Positions 16,995-25,379 of a stretch of DNA of 64,000 bases are shown here, in pieces. The notes under the pieces were generated by a model. The model was not told the origin of the DNA, did no database searches, and worked only from the letters and a program-made list of their open reading frames with translations. The translations under genes and the position numbers were made by a program. How positions within the stretch are numbered: position 1 is the first letter of the stretch; each line of letters starts with the position of its first letter. Source of the DNA: an uncultured Parolsenella sp. (lineage in GTDB: Bacteria; Actinomycetota; Coriobacteriia; Coriobacteriales; Atopobiaceae); assembly GCA_934668375.1 (NCBI GenBank), contig CAKUNF010000005.1:1-64000 (forward strand), in the 5' to 3' direction.

Positions 16995-19900
16995 ATGGAT
17001 CACGAACTCAACCTGCTCCTCGTCGTGGGCGCGCCGCTCGACCCGGTGCCCACGCAGGACAAGCTCAGGCAGCTTCTCGCCGACGCCCGCGTGGCGTGGG
17101 GCCCCAAGGCCTCGCGCGGTACGGACCAGATCATCTACAAGCGCTTCCTGGGCGAGGTCCCCAACATGGAGAAGGCCTTCGCCGACGGCAACGAGGCGCA
17201 GGTGGCCGCCATCGCGGCAGACGCCCTCAAGGTTGTTGACGAGGCGCTCGACCCGGTGCTCGAGGCCGCGGCGGAGAACAACCAGATCGCGGCCGGCCAA
17301 CTCGACCTCATCTGCACCAAGGCAAAGAAGCGCCTCAAGAAGGCCCACTTTGGCGTTGAGTACCCGGTGGACGAGGGCCTCGTGCGCAAGCGTGCGGCCG
17401 AGCTCAAGTACACGATTGCCGAGGGCGGCGCCGCCACACCTGCAAGCGACGCCTCGAACGACGTCTACAAGCGCTACATGGAGGACAAGCTCCCTGGCTG
17501 GGCGGGCTACAAGAAGGAGACGGATCTCATCGCCCTGGGCAAGGGCGACCTGTATGACTTTGCCTGCCCCGACGGCTGCGCCGATCCCTACCACGCCCCG
17601 AGCGCAGACCTGCTTGCCAAGGCCAAGCAGGTGGCGGGGTCGTTCCGAGCCAACACGCCCGAGCAGGCGGCCGCGGCGAGCCTCGAGGCCCTGTGCCGCA
17701 AGGCATTTGCCTCGGACGACACCCGCAAGGAGTACGACGCGTGCCTCAACAGGCTCAGGCTCAATCGCCTGTTCGACGACATCGACGAGCTCGCGTCGTT
17801 CTCGGACAGCAGCCTCAAGGTCGAGCAGCAGCGCGGCGCCGTCGAGAAGATCGCCCCGTTCGTGGCGGACAAGACCGAGGCGAGGGCCCTGCTCGTGGGC
17901 CACTGCAAGAAGAAGGGCATCTCGCTCGAGCGCGACGCGGAGCTCGAGACGCTCGTGCAGTGCCGCTGCGGCCACATGAACGACAAGTCGGCCGCCACGT
18001 GCGGCCGCTGCGGTCTGCCGCTCGTGCTCGAGTGCCCCACGTGCCACAAGAAGGCCGCGAACACGAACGACCGCTGCCCGAGCTGCGGCGCGCCCCTGGG
18101 CGCGGCCATCGAGGAGGCGGGCCGCCTGTGCGACGCGGCCGACAAGCTCGTGGGCTGGCTCAACTTCGAGGGCGCGCGGGCAAATCTCGCCCAGGCGCGC
18201 GCGGCGTGGCCGGGCCTCGCCCGCGTGGCGGAGGTCGAGGCGAGGGCGTCTCAGCTCGAGGCCGCCGCGCACGGCCTGGGCGCCAAGCTCACGACGGCAA
18301 TCGCCGAGCGCCGCTTTGTTGAGGCGGGCGACCTCGTGAGGCGCGCCCTGCTCGTGCCAGGCGTCGACGCCGCCTACCTCAAGGCGCGTGAGGCCGAGGC
18401 CGCCTCTGGCGTGGCCGAGGCCGACGACCTCGTGCGCCAGGCACAGGGGGCGGCAGACGCCGAGGAGGCCGCCGAGCTCTGTGAGCAGGCGCTCGCCCGC
18501 TGCGCAGACCACGCCGCTGCCCGGTCGTTTCTTGCGTCCCACGCCCCGCAACCGGCTGCCGCGCTCGAGGCGCGCGGCAGCGCCGAGGCCGCCACGGTGA
18601 GCCTTACCTGGCAGCCAAGCCACTCGCGCGGCGCGCTTGCCTACGAGGTCTACGTCACGGAGGGCGACGGGTCTGCCGGCGAGCGGCTGCTTGGCACCAC
18701 GGACCAGCCCTCGTTCACGCACGAGGGCGCCCCCTTGGGCTGTGCGCTCACATACAAGGTGGTCGTCACCCGCGCTGGCGTGCGCTCCCAGGCCGTGGCG
18801 AGCGAGCTCATCGCGCTTGCGCCCGAGCTCACGGACGTTCGCTTCATGCCTGGCCACGAGCAGATCGAGGTGTCTTGGAAGCCCCTGCCCTCGAGCGCGA
18901 CGGTCACCATCACGCCGCTCGGCGGCGGTGCGCCCGTGAGCGTTCCCGCCGGCGGCCACTACGTCATCGCCGGCCTCACGGACGGCGTGACGTATCGCTA
19001 CGAGATGAGCGCCTCGTTCGACATCGTGGGCCTGGGACGGCGCTCCACGCGCCCCCAGACCTTCGAGGCCACGCCGCTCGATGCCACGCGCTACGTGGAC
19101 GGGCTCACGGCCCGCGCCCACAAGGGGGCCGAGGGCGTCTTTGACCTCACGTGGGAAGACGTGGGCGCCGAGGTGCGCTTCTTTGGCTCCGTCGACGCCA
19201 AGGCCATTCCGCAGCCGGGCACCACGTCAGACGTCGCCTCGCTCGAGCGGGACTTCGAGCCCGTGGCCGTGGCCGTCACCCGCCCGGGCAAGGGTGTGCT
19301 CACGTGGAAGAGCGACGAGGTCCTCTACTTCTTTGCGGCCACGGTGTGCGGCAGCTCGGCCATCGTGGGCGCCAAGGCGCGCGCGTCCAACGGCGGCAAG
19401 GTGAGCATCGACTCCATCGAGGAGGCAAACGGCAAGCTGCTCGTCTACGTCTCGGTGAAGGACCGCGCTGTCACGGGCTTCAGCGTCGTCGTGAGCGAGC
19501 GGGGCTTCGTGGACGACCTCGCGGATCCCGCGTGCCAGCCACGCCCCGTACCCAAGAAGAGCTGGGAGCGCGACGGCTGCCTCACCGTCCCCGCGCCCGA
19601 GGGTCAGAGGCTCTTCGTCTCGGTGTTCTCGCGCAAGGGCAGCGTGGGCAGCTTCGAGTTCTCGGACCCCGCGCAGCAGGTCTTCGAGCGCAAGCGGGCG
19701 CGCGTCTGCTACGTGCGCACGGACGCCAAGAAGCTCTTTGGCCCCCGCGAGTCCACGTTCACGTTCTCCTCGCAGGAGGGCGGCGCCTTTACGCTGCCCC
19801 GGACGAGGATTGCCTACTGCATCGGCAACCTCTCGCCTGCGCTGTCCGTGGACTCCGTGACGCTCGAGGAGTTCGGTCCGGTTGAGGTCAGCGACACCTA

Positions 19901-20018
19901 CAGCGTCAAGGTCACGTTGCCCAAGGCAAAGACCATCTCTGTCCAGGCGTTCCCGGCCGCGGGCGTCAAATCCGTGGAGGACGCTTACCTCACGACTTCT
20001 GGCTATCTCGTTCAATAG
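16995..20018 (+). CDS. Large zinc-ribbon and fibronectin-III-like protein
   Basis: A 1007-residue protein without a clear full-length family. About 1-310 is helical and charged with no domain I can name. About 320-368 holds two zinc ribbons (CRCG...CGRCG and CPTCHKK...CPSCGAPLG). About 370-520 is an Ala-rich helical repeat region. From about 530 come at least two fibronectin-III-like domains (SLTWQPSHSRGALAYEVYV; EVSWKPLPSS), then further beta-rich sequence. No signal peptide, so FnIII-like domains here are probably intracellular interaction modules. It starts 12 bp after the Hsp70-vWA gene. A scaffold or Hsp70 client adaptor is a guess. Confidence 0.68.
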   Translation: MDHELNLLLVVGAPLDPVPTQDKLRQLLADARVAWGPKASRGTDQIIYKRFLGEVPNMEKAFADGNEAQVAAIAADALKVVDEALDPVLEAAAENNQIAAGQLDLICTKAKKRLKKAHFGVEYPVDEGLVRKRAAELKYTIAEGGAATPASDASNDVYKRYMEDKLPGWAGYKKETDLIALGKGDLYDFACPDGCADPYHAPSADLLAKAKQVAGSFRANTPEQAAAASLEALCRKAFASDDTRKEYDACLNRLRLNRLFDDIDELASFSDSSLKVEQQRGAVEKIAPFVADKTEARALLVGHCKKKGISLERDAELETLVQCRCGHMNDKSAATCGRCGLPLVLECPTCHKKAANTNDRCPSCGAPLGAAIEEAGRLCDAADKLVGWLNFEGARANLAQARAAWPGLARVAEVEARASQLEAAAHGLGAKLTTAIAERRFVEAGDLVRRALLVPGVDAAYLKAREAEAASGVAEADDLVRQAQGAADAEEAAELCEQALARCADHAAARSFLASHAPQPAAALEARGSAEAATVSLTWQPSHSRGALAYEVYVTEGDGSAGERLLGTTDQPSFTHEGAPLGCALTYKVVVTRAGVRSQAVASELIALAPELTDVRFMPGHEQIEVSWKPLPSSATVTITPLGGGAPVSVPAGGHYVIAGLTDGVTYRYEMSASFDIVGLGRRSTRPQTFEATPLDATRYVDGLTARAHKGAEGVFDLTWEDVGAEVRFFGSVDAKAIPQPGTTSDVASLERDFEPVAVAVTRPGKGVLTWKSDEVLYFFAATVCGSSAIVGAKARASNGGKVSIDSIEEANGKLLVYVSVKDRAVTGFSVVVSERGFVDDLADPACQPRPVPKKSWERDGCLTVPAPEGQRLFVSVFSRKGSVGSFEFSDPAQQVFERKRARVCYVRTDAKKLFGPRESTFTFSSQEGGAFTLPRTRIAYCIGNLSPALSVDSVTLEEFGPVEVSDTYSVKVTLPKAKTISVQAFPAAGVKSVEDAYLTTSGYLVQ

Positions 20019-20028
20019 GGGGTTTACC

Positions 20029-21324
20029 ATGGGTTTCTTCTCGTCTGTGTTTGGGTCTGCCGCCGCGTCGGTGCCCAAGCCGTCCTTCTCGTCCTCCGGC
20101 GGGGTCGTGTGTCCGTTCTGCTTCGAGGAGTTTGGGCGTGACGCCATCGAGTACCGCTGCACGAACAAGCAGTGCCCGGCTGGTCCCGCGGGCTCGGCCG
20201 AGCCGGACGAGAAGTACTCGAACTTCCGCGGCTGGCCCCGTCCCAGGCCCGTGGGCCACGTGTTCAAGCCGGCAAAGCAGGGGGCCTTTGGCGGCGGGCG
20301 CGTCTGCTGCGACGTGTGCCACTCCAATACGCCCGTGCCCATCTGCCCGTCGTGCCACAGTCCGCTGCCGCAGTCCTCGATTGATGGCAACAACGAGATC
20401 ATCGCCGTCGTGGGCACGCGCGGCTCGGGCAAGAGCCACTACATCACCGTGCTCATCGACCAGCTCACGCGCCGCGTGGGTCATGTCATGGACGCCGGCG
20501 TGAACCCCTTCCTCACCATGGACGGCCTGTACAACTGCCGCGACCTGTACCAGCAGACCAAGTACGGGCCCCTGTTCGAGGAGCGCCATACGCTCGAGGC
20601 CACGTCTCGCGACCTGGGCGGCGGAGACCGCAAGGACAAGATGCCGCTCATCTATACGTGGAACTACACGGAGGCCGAGCGCGGCCGCAAGAAGGCGTTC
20701 ACGCTCTCGTTCTTTGACGCCGCAGGCGAGGACCTGGAGGACCCGCAGGCCGTTGCCACGGTCAACCGCTACCTGCAGCACGCGCGCGGCATCATCTTCC
20801 TCGTGGATCCGCTGCAGATTGCAGGCATCCGCGAGCAGCTTGAGGCCGCGGGCGAGACCGACCTCACGAGCAGCCTGCGCGGCGTGCAGGGCACCACAGG
20901 CTTCGAGGGCGTGCTCAGCGCCATCACCACGCTCATCCGCACGGCGCGCGGCATCCGCGAGGGAGACGCCATCGACGTGCCCGTGGCCATCGCGTTCTCC
21001 AAGTTCGATCAGGTGATCCCCATCTGCGGCGCGGCCGTGACCGTGCAGCAGCCGAGCCCGCACGCCAAGCACGGCGCGTTCGTCGAGGCAGACCAGCAGG
21101 CCGTCGACGCCGAGCTGCGCGCGCTGCTCGAGAACTGGGACGAGGGCGCCATCGTGACCGACGTCCAGAGCAACTTCCGCGACGTCGCCTTCTTTGGCGT
21201 GTCTGCCCTGGGCCTGCACAACGCGCCAGACGAGAGCGGCGCCGTCAAGCGCCCGCGCCCGTTGCGCGTCGAGGACCCGCTGCTGTGGATCATGGCCAAG
21301 AACCATCTCATCGCCAAGGAGTAG
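20029..21324 (+). CDS. Zinc-ribbon GTPase, double-GTPase-2-like
   Basis: A 431-residue protein. The N-terminal 110 residues carry three cysteine clusters (CPFCFEEF, CTNKQCP, CDVCHSN...CPSCHSPLP). The P-loop VVGTRGSGKSHY is at about 126-137, followed by LSFFDAAGED (Walker B/switch), FLVDPLQI and FSKFDQV, in the NKxD position. The layout matches what is annotated as 'double-GTPase 2'. It directly precedes a GAP1-like gene, the pairing expected for such GTPase-centred systems. No membrane segment. It differs from the GTPase at 10693 in lacking N-terminal helices. Confidence 0.8.
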   Translation: MGFFSSVFGSAAASVPKPSFSSSGGVVCPFCFEEFGRDAIEYRCTNKQCPAGPAGSAEPDEKYSNFRGWPRPRPVGHVFKPAKQGAFGGGRVCCDVCHSNTPVPICPSCHSPLPQSSIDGNNEIIAVVGTRGSGKSHYITVLIDQLTRRVGHVMDAGVNPFLTMDGLYNCRDLYQQTKYGPLFEERHTLEATSRDLGGGDRKDKMPLIYTWNYTEAERGRKKAFTLSFFDAAGEDLEDPQAVATVNRYLQHARGIIFLVDPLQIAGIREQLEAAGETDLTSSLRGVQGTTGFEGVLSAITTLIRTARGIREGDAIDVPVAIAFSKFDQVIPICGAAVTVQQPSPHAKHGAFVEADQQAVDAELRALLENWDEGAIVTDVQSNFRDVAFFGVSALGLHNAPDESGAVKRPRPLRVEDPLLWIMAKNHLIAKE

Positions 21325-21327
21325 AGC

Positions 21328-23967
21328 ATGGCTGCGCATCAGATCATCTACACCTCGTGCCGGCGTGGCATCGAGGGTACCTCTGACGGCTTCCAGGTCT
21401 TCTCGTATGACGAGGGCCTGCCGAGCATCCCGGCCGCCGGGGCCGCCCAGGGCTACAACGCGCTGTTCGGCGACCCGGTACCCCATGGTCTGGGGTTCTC
21501 CATCCTGGGATATCACCCGCTCGACGACGACTACTGCCTGCTGAGCCACAACACGCGCCTGCCGCATGACTACATGGGGCCGCAGGGACGCTCGGGCAAC
21601 ATGCTGCGCCAGTCGTTCCTCGTCCCCCGGGCCGACGTCGCGTTTGCGCCCATAGAGCTCGTGGGCTCGCCGGCCCTGCGCTCGCAGATGGGCCCGGAGG
21701 TTCAGAGTGCCGAGAAGCCCGACTACCTTCCCTGCGTGGACCTGGCGCCCGCCGGCGAGGTCACGTTCGACGGCGTGTGCGAGTGGCTCGAGGACGAGGA
21801 CCTGGCAGACTCCATGGGCGAGCTGCTGGCGAAGCTCTTTGCGGCCAAGGCGTCCGGCAAGCAGCTCGTCATCGTGGGCACGGCCGCCGAGGCGGCCAAC
21901 CTCATCGGCGCCGTCTCCTATGCCCTGCCCCTGCGCCTGGCGCGCCAGATCTCGTTCGTGCTGGGGGCAGATGACGCGGCGGAGGCATCGGGCGACGTCA
22001 TCAACGCCTCGGCTGAGGCCGTTGCCGCCGCACCGGACTACGTGAGCAGCGGCTGGATCGTGTTTGACCCGCACAACCCCGATGCCGCGAGCTCCCTTGG
22101 CGGTGCGGATGGCTACCTGGGGTTCGTCGAGCTCTCGTACTCGCTCAACCCCAGGCGCCTGACGGAGTTCGTGCAGTTCGCGGGCGACCGCACCACGGCC
22201 GGCCTGGCCCTGGGACAGCTTGACGACGCGCACGACCTGTGGGCCATGCTCCAGAAGGGTGACCCGCTCACGGACGTGCCGCGCCTGCTGCGCGTGCTGC
22301 CCTTCGCGGAAGCCTCGGCAGACGAGGAGACGAACGCCCAGCTCACGGCTCAGCTCCTGGGCTCTCTCGACGAGCTCGCAGACCAGGGACTCGAGGTGCT
22401 CGTTCCCGTGCTTAGCTACCTGCTGCGCCGCGCGCACGACCTGGACGCCCAAAGCCGCGAGGCCCTGTGTGCCGTGGCGTGCGTCACGGTGTCGCGCCTG
22501 CTGTCAGACCGCGAGGTGACGCCCGAGCAGTTCCCCAAGCGCCTGTGGGAGCTGTGCGATTCCTGCTCGCTGGCCGGGCTTGACCTGCTCGCAATCCTTC
22601 AGCGTGACGGTGGCGCCGCGTCTCTGTTTGCGCCGGGCGAGGTATCGGACGCCAAGAAGGTCATCGAGCTGCTCCGCGCGCTTGCACGGTCCGCGTTCGA
22701 GCGTGGTTGCTCGGCCGAAGACGCTGGCCCCGCGGGCGAGCTCGGACGCTTCGCCACGCGGGCCGTCGGTGCGGTCTGTGCTCTCGATGCTGACAAGGCC
22801 AACGAGGCCGTGTACGTCTACGCCAACGAGTTCTCGGAGTACCTCGACGCCTACGAGGCCGCCTGCGATGCGGTCGCGCCTGCCGTCGTGGCCGCGCTTC
22901 CCCAGCGGGAGGACGCCCTGTGGGCCAGCATCGCCGACAAGGCTCCCTACGCGAGGGCCGGCGAGCTCCCGCGCGGCCTCGTGTGGCTGAGCAGCCACGG
23001 GCGCGAGAAGGACATGGGCACCATGTTCTCGTTTGGGCTCGGGCGCCTCTCGGGGCCGGACGAGGCGGCGGACCTGTACGGGGCCTGCTGCAGGGAAGGC
23101 TTCCCCACGCGCGAGGCACTTGCAACAGGCTACACCGACGTCACGTACTACTACGTCCTCTACCTGCAAAACGACGGGTCCGAGAGGGCGCTCGAGACGC
23201 TGCGCGAGCTTGTGGAGCAGCTCGCGGCGGCGGCCCCCACGAACGAGCTCGTGTGCTCCGAGACCATCGCGAGGGCCATGCTGGGCGCGTCGAAGACGCT
23301 CGTGGACGACATCAAGGCAACTCCCTCGGAGGCCGACCTCGCAACGGCTCGCGCGCTCTATGCCTATGGCCGCGCCGCCAACAGGCAGGTGCTTGGTCCC
23401 AAGGGCATGCTGGCCCTTGCGCTCGACGAGCTCGACCGTGCCTCGCAGGCGAGCCTCGATGCGAACGCCTACCAGGGCGTTCCCAGGATGATCAAGGACA
23501 TTCCGTGCCTGCTCGAGTTCTCCCGGGCGCCCGACCGCACGCGCGAGAAGATCTGCGACGCCCTGGCCGAGGGAGTGCTCGGTTGCTGTGCGGACCTTGG
23601 CGACTTCGCGTTTGCGATGGCGGCCGCGTCGGACGCGTGCCGCCCCGAGCTCTTCGAGGCGTGCGCGATGCTCGTGGCCAAGTGGGCGAGGGGCAGGCAG
23701 GGCACGCTCGACCGCCTGGCGCTCGTGCTCTCCTACGTGGCGGTCTACCGCGTGGGAGACCGCGCGGCGCATGACGTCATGGCTCGCGCCGTCTCCAAGG
23801 CCAAGGTCGAGGACCGCGGCGCGCTCAAGCATGCGTGCGCCTGCTACTGCGGCCCCCAGGCGCTTGCCGAGCTGGGAATCGATGCGCCGGCGGATGTTGC
23901 GCAACAGATAGACGAGATTCTCGCCGAAGATGCAAGAAAGGGCGGGTTCCCGTTCTTCCGTAGGTGA
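21328..23967 (+). CDS. GTPase-associated protein 1 (GAP1)-like protein
   Basis: An 879-residue soluble protein. The N-terminus (IIYTSCRRGIEGTSDGFQVF, then SYDEGLPSIP) matches the start of 'GTPase-associated protein 1' N-terminal domains. The middle (about 145-270) and the helix-rich C-terminal 600 residues follow the large multidomain layout of those proteins. It begins 3 bp after the GTPase stop, so the two are almost certainly translated together and act as partners. In published comparative work such pairs are proposed cores of NTP-regulated conflict systems; direct biochemical data are lacking. The 3' end contains the operator palindrome at 23895. Confidence 0.75.
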   Translation: MAAHQIIYTSCRRGIEGTSDGFQVFSYDEGLPSIPAAGAAQGYNALFGDPVPHGLGFSILGYHPLDDDYCLLSHNTRLPHDYMGPQGRSGNMLRQSFLVPRADVAFAPIELVGSPALRSQMGPEVQSAEKPDYLPCVDLAPAGEVTFDGVCEWLEDEDLADSMGELLAKLFAAKASGKQLVIVGTAAEAANLIGAVSYALPLRLARQISFVLGADDAAEASGDVINASAEAVAAAPDYVSSGWIVFDPHNPDAASSLGGADGYLGFVELSYSLNPRRLTEFVQFAGDRTTAGLALGQLDDAHDLWAMLQKGDPLTDVPRLLRVLPFAEASADEETNAQLTAQLLGSLDELADQGLEVLVPVLSYLLRRAHDLDAQSREALCAVACVTVSRLLSDREVTPEQFPKRLWELCDSCSLAGLDLLAILQRDGGAASLFAPGEVSDAKKVIELLRALARSAFERGCSAEDAGPAGELGRFATRAVGAVCALDADKANEAVYVYANEFSEYLDAYEAACDAVAPAVVAALPQREDALWASIADKAPYARAGELPRGLVWLSSHGREKDMGTMFSFGLGRLSGPDEAADLYGACCREGFPTREALATGYTDVTYYYVLYLQNDGSERALETLRELVEQLAAAAPTNELVCSETIARAMLGASKTLVDDIKATPSEADLATARALYAYGRAANRQVLGPKGMLALALDELDRASQASLDANAYQGVPRMIKDIPCLLEFSRAPDRTREKICDALAEGVLGCCADLGDFAFAMAAASDACRPELFEACAMLVAKWARGRQGTLDRLALVLSYVAVYRVGDRAAHDVMARAVSKAKVEDRGALKHACACYCGPQALAELGIDAPADVAQQIDEILAEDARKGGFPFFRR
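23895..23906. promoter_or_regulatory. Cluster operator TGTTGCGCAACA, copy 3 (intragenic)
   Basis: An exact 12-bp palindrome inside the last 75 bp of the GAP1-like gene, 84 bp before the gene at 23990. It encodes the DVAQQ codons, so it may be a chance match or a site for an internal promoter. Confidence 0.45.
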
Positions 23968-23989
23968 CGACGACCACAGGAGGCCAGCG

Positions 23990-24391
23990 ATGGGCTTTCT
24001 CGACAAGGTGGGTGGCCTCGCACAGGGGGCCTACAGCAAGGCGGCGGGTTACTCTGACGCGGACGAGTCCTTCATCGGGGCGGACGTTGACGGCATGATC
24101 TGCCACATGGGCCTGTACCCCAACTACATCAAGATTCGTACCAGAGAGCCCAGGACCGAGCAGCTCAGGCGTGCCACGGAGAGCCCGATAGCGGCCCTTT
24201 TGGGGCCGGCCCAGGAGGTCGAGCGTATCATCCGCGTGGGCAGCCATGTCCGCGACTTCGAGCGTTGGACCGAATTTGGCAAGCGCTGCTACGCCCTCAA
24301 GATCATGGGTACCAAGAAGCTCGTGCGCATTCGCCTTGTCCCAGCTGACGGACAGCGCTTTGAGAACTACGTGATGAGCCACTGGATGTAG
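23990..24391 (+). CDS. Small unrecognised protein of the cluster
   Basis: A 133-residue soluble protein, no family recognised. It begins MGFLDKVGGLAQGAYSKAAG, an amphipathic helix, and ends in a basic/aromatic segment. AGGAGG lies 7 nt before the ATG, which decides this start over the longer frame. It follows the GAP1-like gene by 22 bp. Confidence 0.65.
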   Translation: MGFLDKVGGLAQGAYSKAAGYSDADESFIGADVDGMICHMGLYPNYIKIRTREPRTEQLRRATESPIAALLGPAQEVERIIRVGSHVRDFERWTEFGKRCYALKIMGTKKLVRIRLVPADGQRFENYVMSHWM

Positions 24392-24435
24392 TGGCCGCGC
24401 CGCGGCTGCGGCACCGATGGAGAGGTGGTTTTGAC

Positions 24436-24714
24436 ATGGCGGGAAACGGCTCTTGGAAGCCCCAGTACGACTCGAGAAGGCAGAAGGGTGGGCATGGCGC
24501 CTACTCTCCGAGCAAGATGTCCTTCTCGGAGCGCAAGCTGGGATTCTTCTCGCTCTTCCAGGCGGAAAACTGGGTGCTCATCGGCGTGGTGGGTGCAGGC
24601 GCGATGGTGATCCTTGGCCTCACGGCGCTCCTGCGCGGCAACTGGGAGGGCTTCTTCTTTGCCCTCGTGTGCGCGGCGATCTGCTACAAGCTGTTCTTCC
24701 ACAAGCGCTCGTAG
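24436..24714 (+). CDS. Small membrane protein, last gene of the run
   Basis: A 92-residue protein. The N-terminal 35 residues are polar and basic; two hydrophobic segments (about 47-63 and 69-85) precede a short basic end (FFHKRS). No family recognised. It starts 44 bp after the previous gene and is followed by a strong terminator. Confidence 0.62.
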   Translation: MAGNGSWKPQYDSRRQKGGHGAYSPSKMSFSERKLGFFSLFQAENWVLIGVVGAGAMVILGLTALLRGNWEGFFFALVCAAICYKLFFHKRS

Positions 24715-24737
24715 GGGTGGCGGCTGATTGACACGAG

Positions 24738-24773
24738 CGGGCCCGATGCAAGGTGGCATCGGGTCCGTTTTTT
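24738..24773 (+). terminator. Terminator of the main cluster operon
   Basis: A 12-bp stem with one mismatch (24738-24749 with 24756-24767) and a T6 run (24768-24773), 24 bp after the last rightward gene. Confidence 0.88.
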
Positions 24774-24818
24774 GCGGGCATTGCTGCTGGGATTTGAGCT
24801 CCGCCCGGTCCCGGTCCG

Positions 24819-25232
24819 CTAGACGCTGACCGCGCTCCTTGTGGCTGCGACGCGGGCGATGGCGCGCATGAGCCGTGCGACCTTCTCGTCCGTTGCGGTG
24901 TTGTCGCCGGACAGGTCGCAGCGCCAGGCCGTGAGCCGGGCGGCGTCCGGGCACTCCTCTATGGACACGTAGACACGCGACGGCCCCTCGGGGCGGAGTA
25001 GCCCCAGCTCGAGGCCGCGCAGGCGAGCGCCAAAGAACACGCCGCCTCGGACTATCTCGAGTCCCGTTCGAACGCTTACGCACAGGCCCTCTCGCCGGGC
25101 CGCGCCAAAGGCGGCATCGCGCCAGGCGGTGTCTGGCAGGCCCTGCACGCCCGGCGCGCAGATGGGGCCCAGGGGATAGCCCGGCGCGCATCGTCTCCGC
25201 AGCTCATCGATGGTGATCTCTGATGCGCTCAC
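24819..25232 (-). CDS. Unrecognised protein divergent from the second kinase
   Basis: A 137-residue soluble protein (MSASEITIDELRRR start), basic and Arg-rich, with no motif I recognise. It faces the main operon's terminator and is divergent from the kinase gene at 25380; the operator at 25314 lies in the shared gap. Family and function unknown. Confidence 0.55.
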   Translation of the reverse strand: MSASEITIDELRRRCAPGYPLGPICAPGVQGLPDTAWRDAAFGAARREGLCVSVRTGLEIVRGGVFFGARLRGLELGLLRPEGPSRVYVSIEECPDAARLTAWRCDLSGDNTATDEKVARLMRAIARVAATRSAVSV

Positions 25233-25313
25233 GTGGCCTCCCGTCGGCTCTCTTCTCGCTCCATTGCGGGCAGTGTTTCTCGGTGTCGATTCTCGGTCAG
25301 GGCTGCCGGGGCT

Positions 25314-25325
25314 TGTTGCGCAACA
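25314..25325. promoter_or_regulatory. Cluster operator TGTTGCGCAACA, copy 4
   Basis: An exact 12-bp palindrome 54 bp before the second kinase gene and 81 bp before the divergent gene at 24819. Confidence 0.7.
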
Positions 25326-25379
25326 TATCCGGGCGCGTGCGCGTGATACTTCAACCCAACCAGTTACAACGGGAGAGCC

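Noticed and set aside
19990..22452. Very long open frame on the minus strand (820 codons) opposite the GTPase and GAP1 genes
   Set aside because: It is the antisense frame of high-G+C coding DNA; no ribosome site, no recognisable domain, and the plus strand carries motifs.
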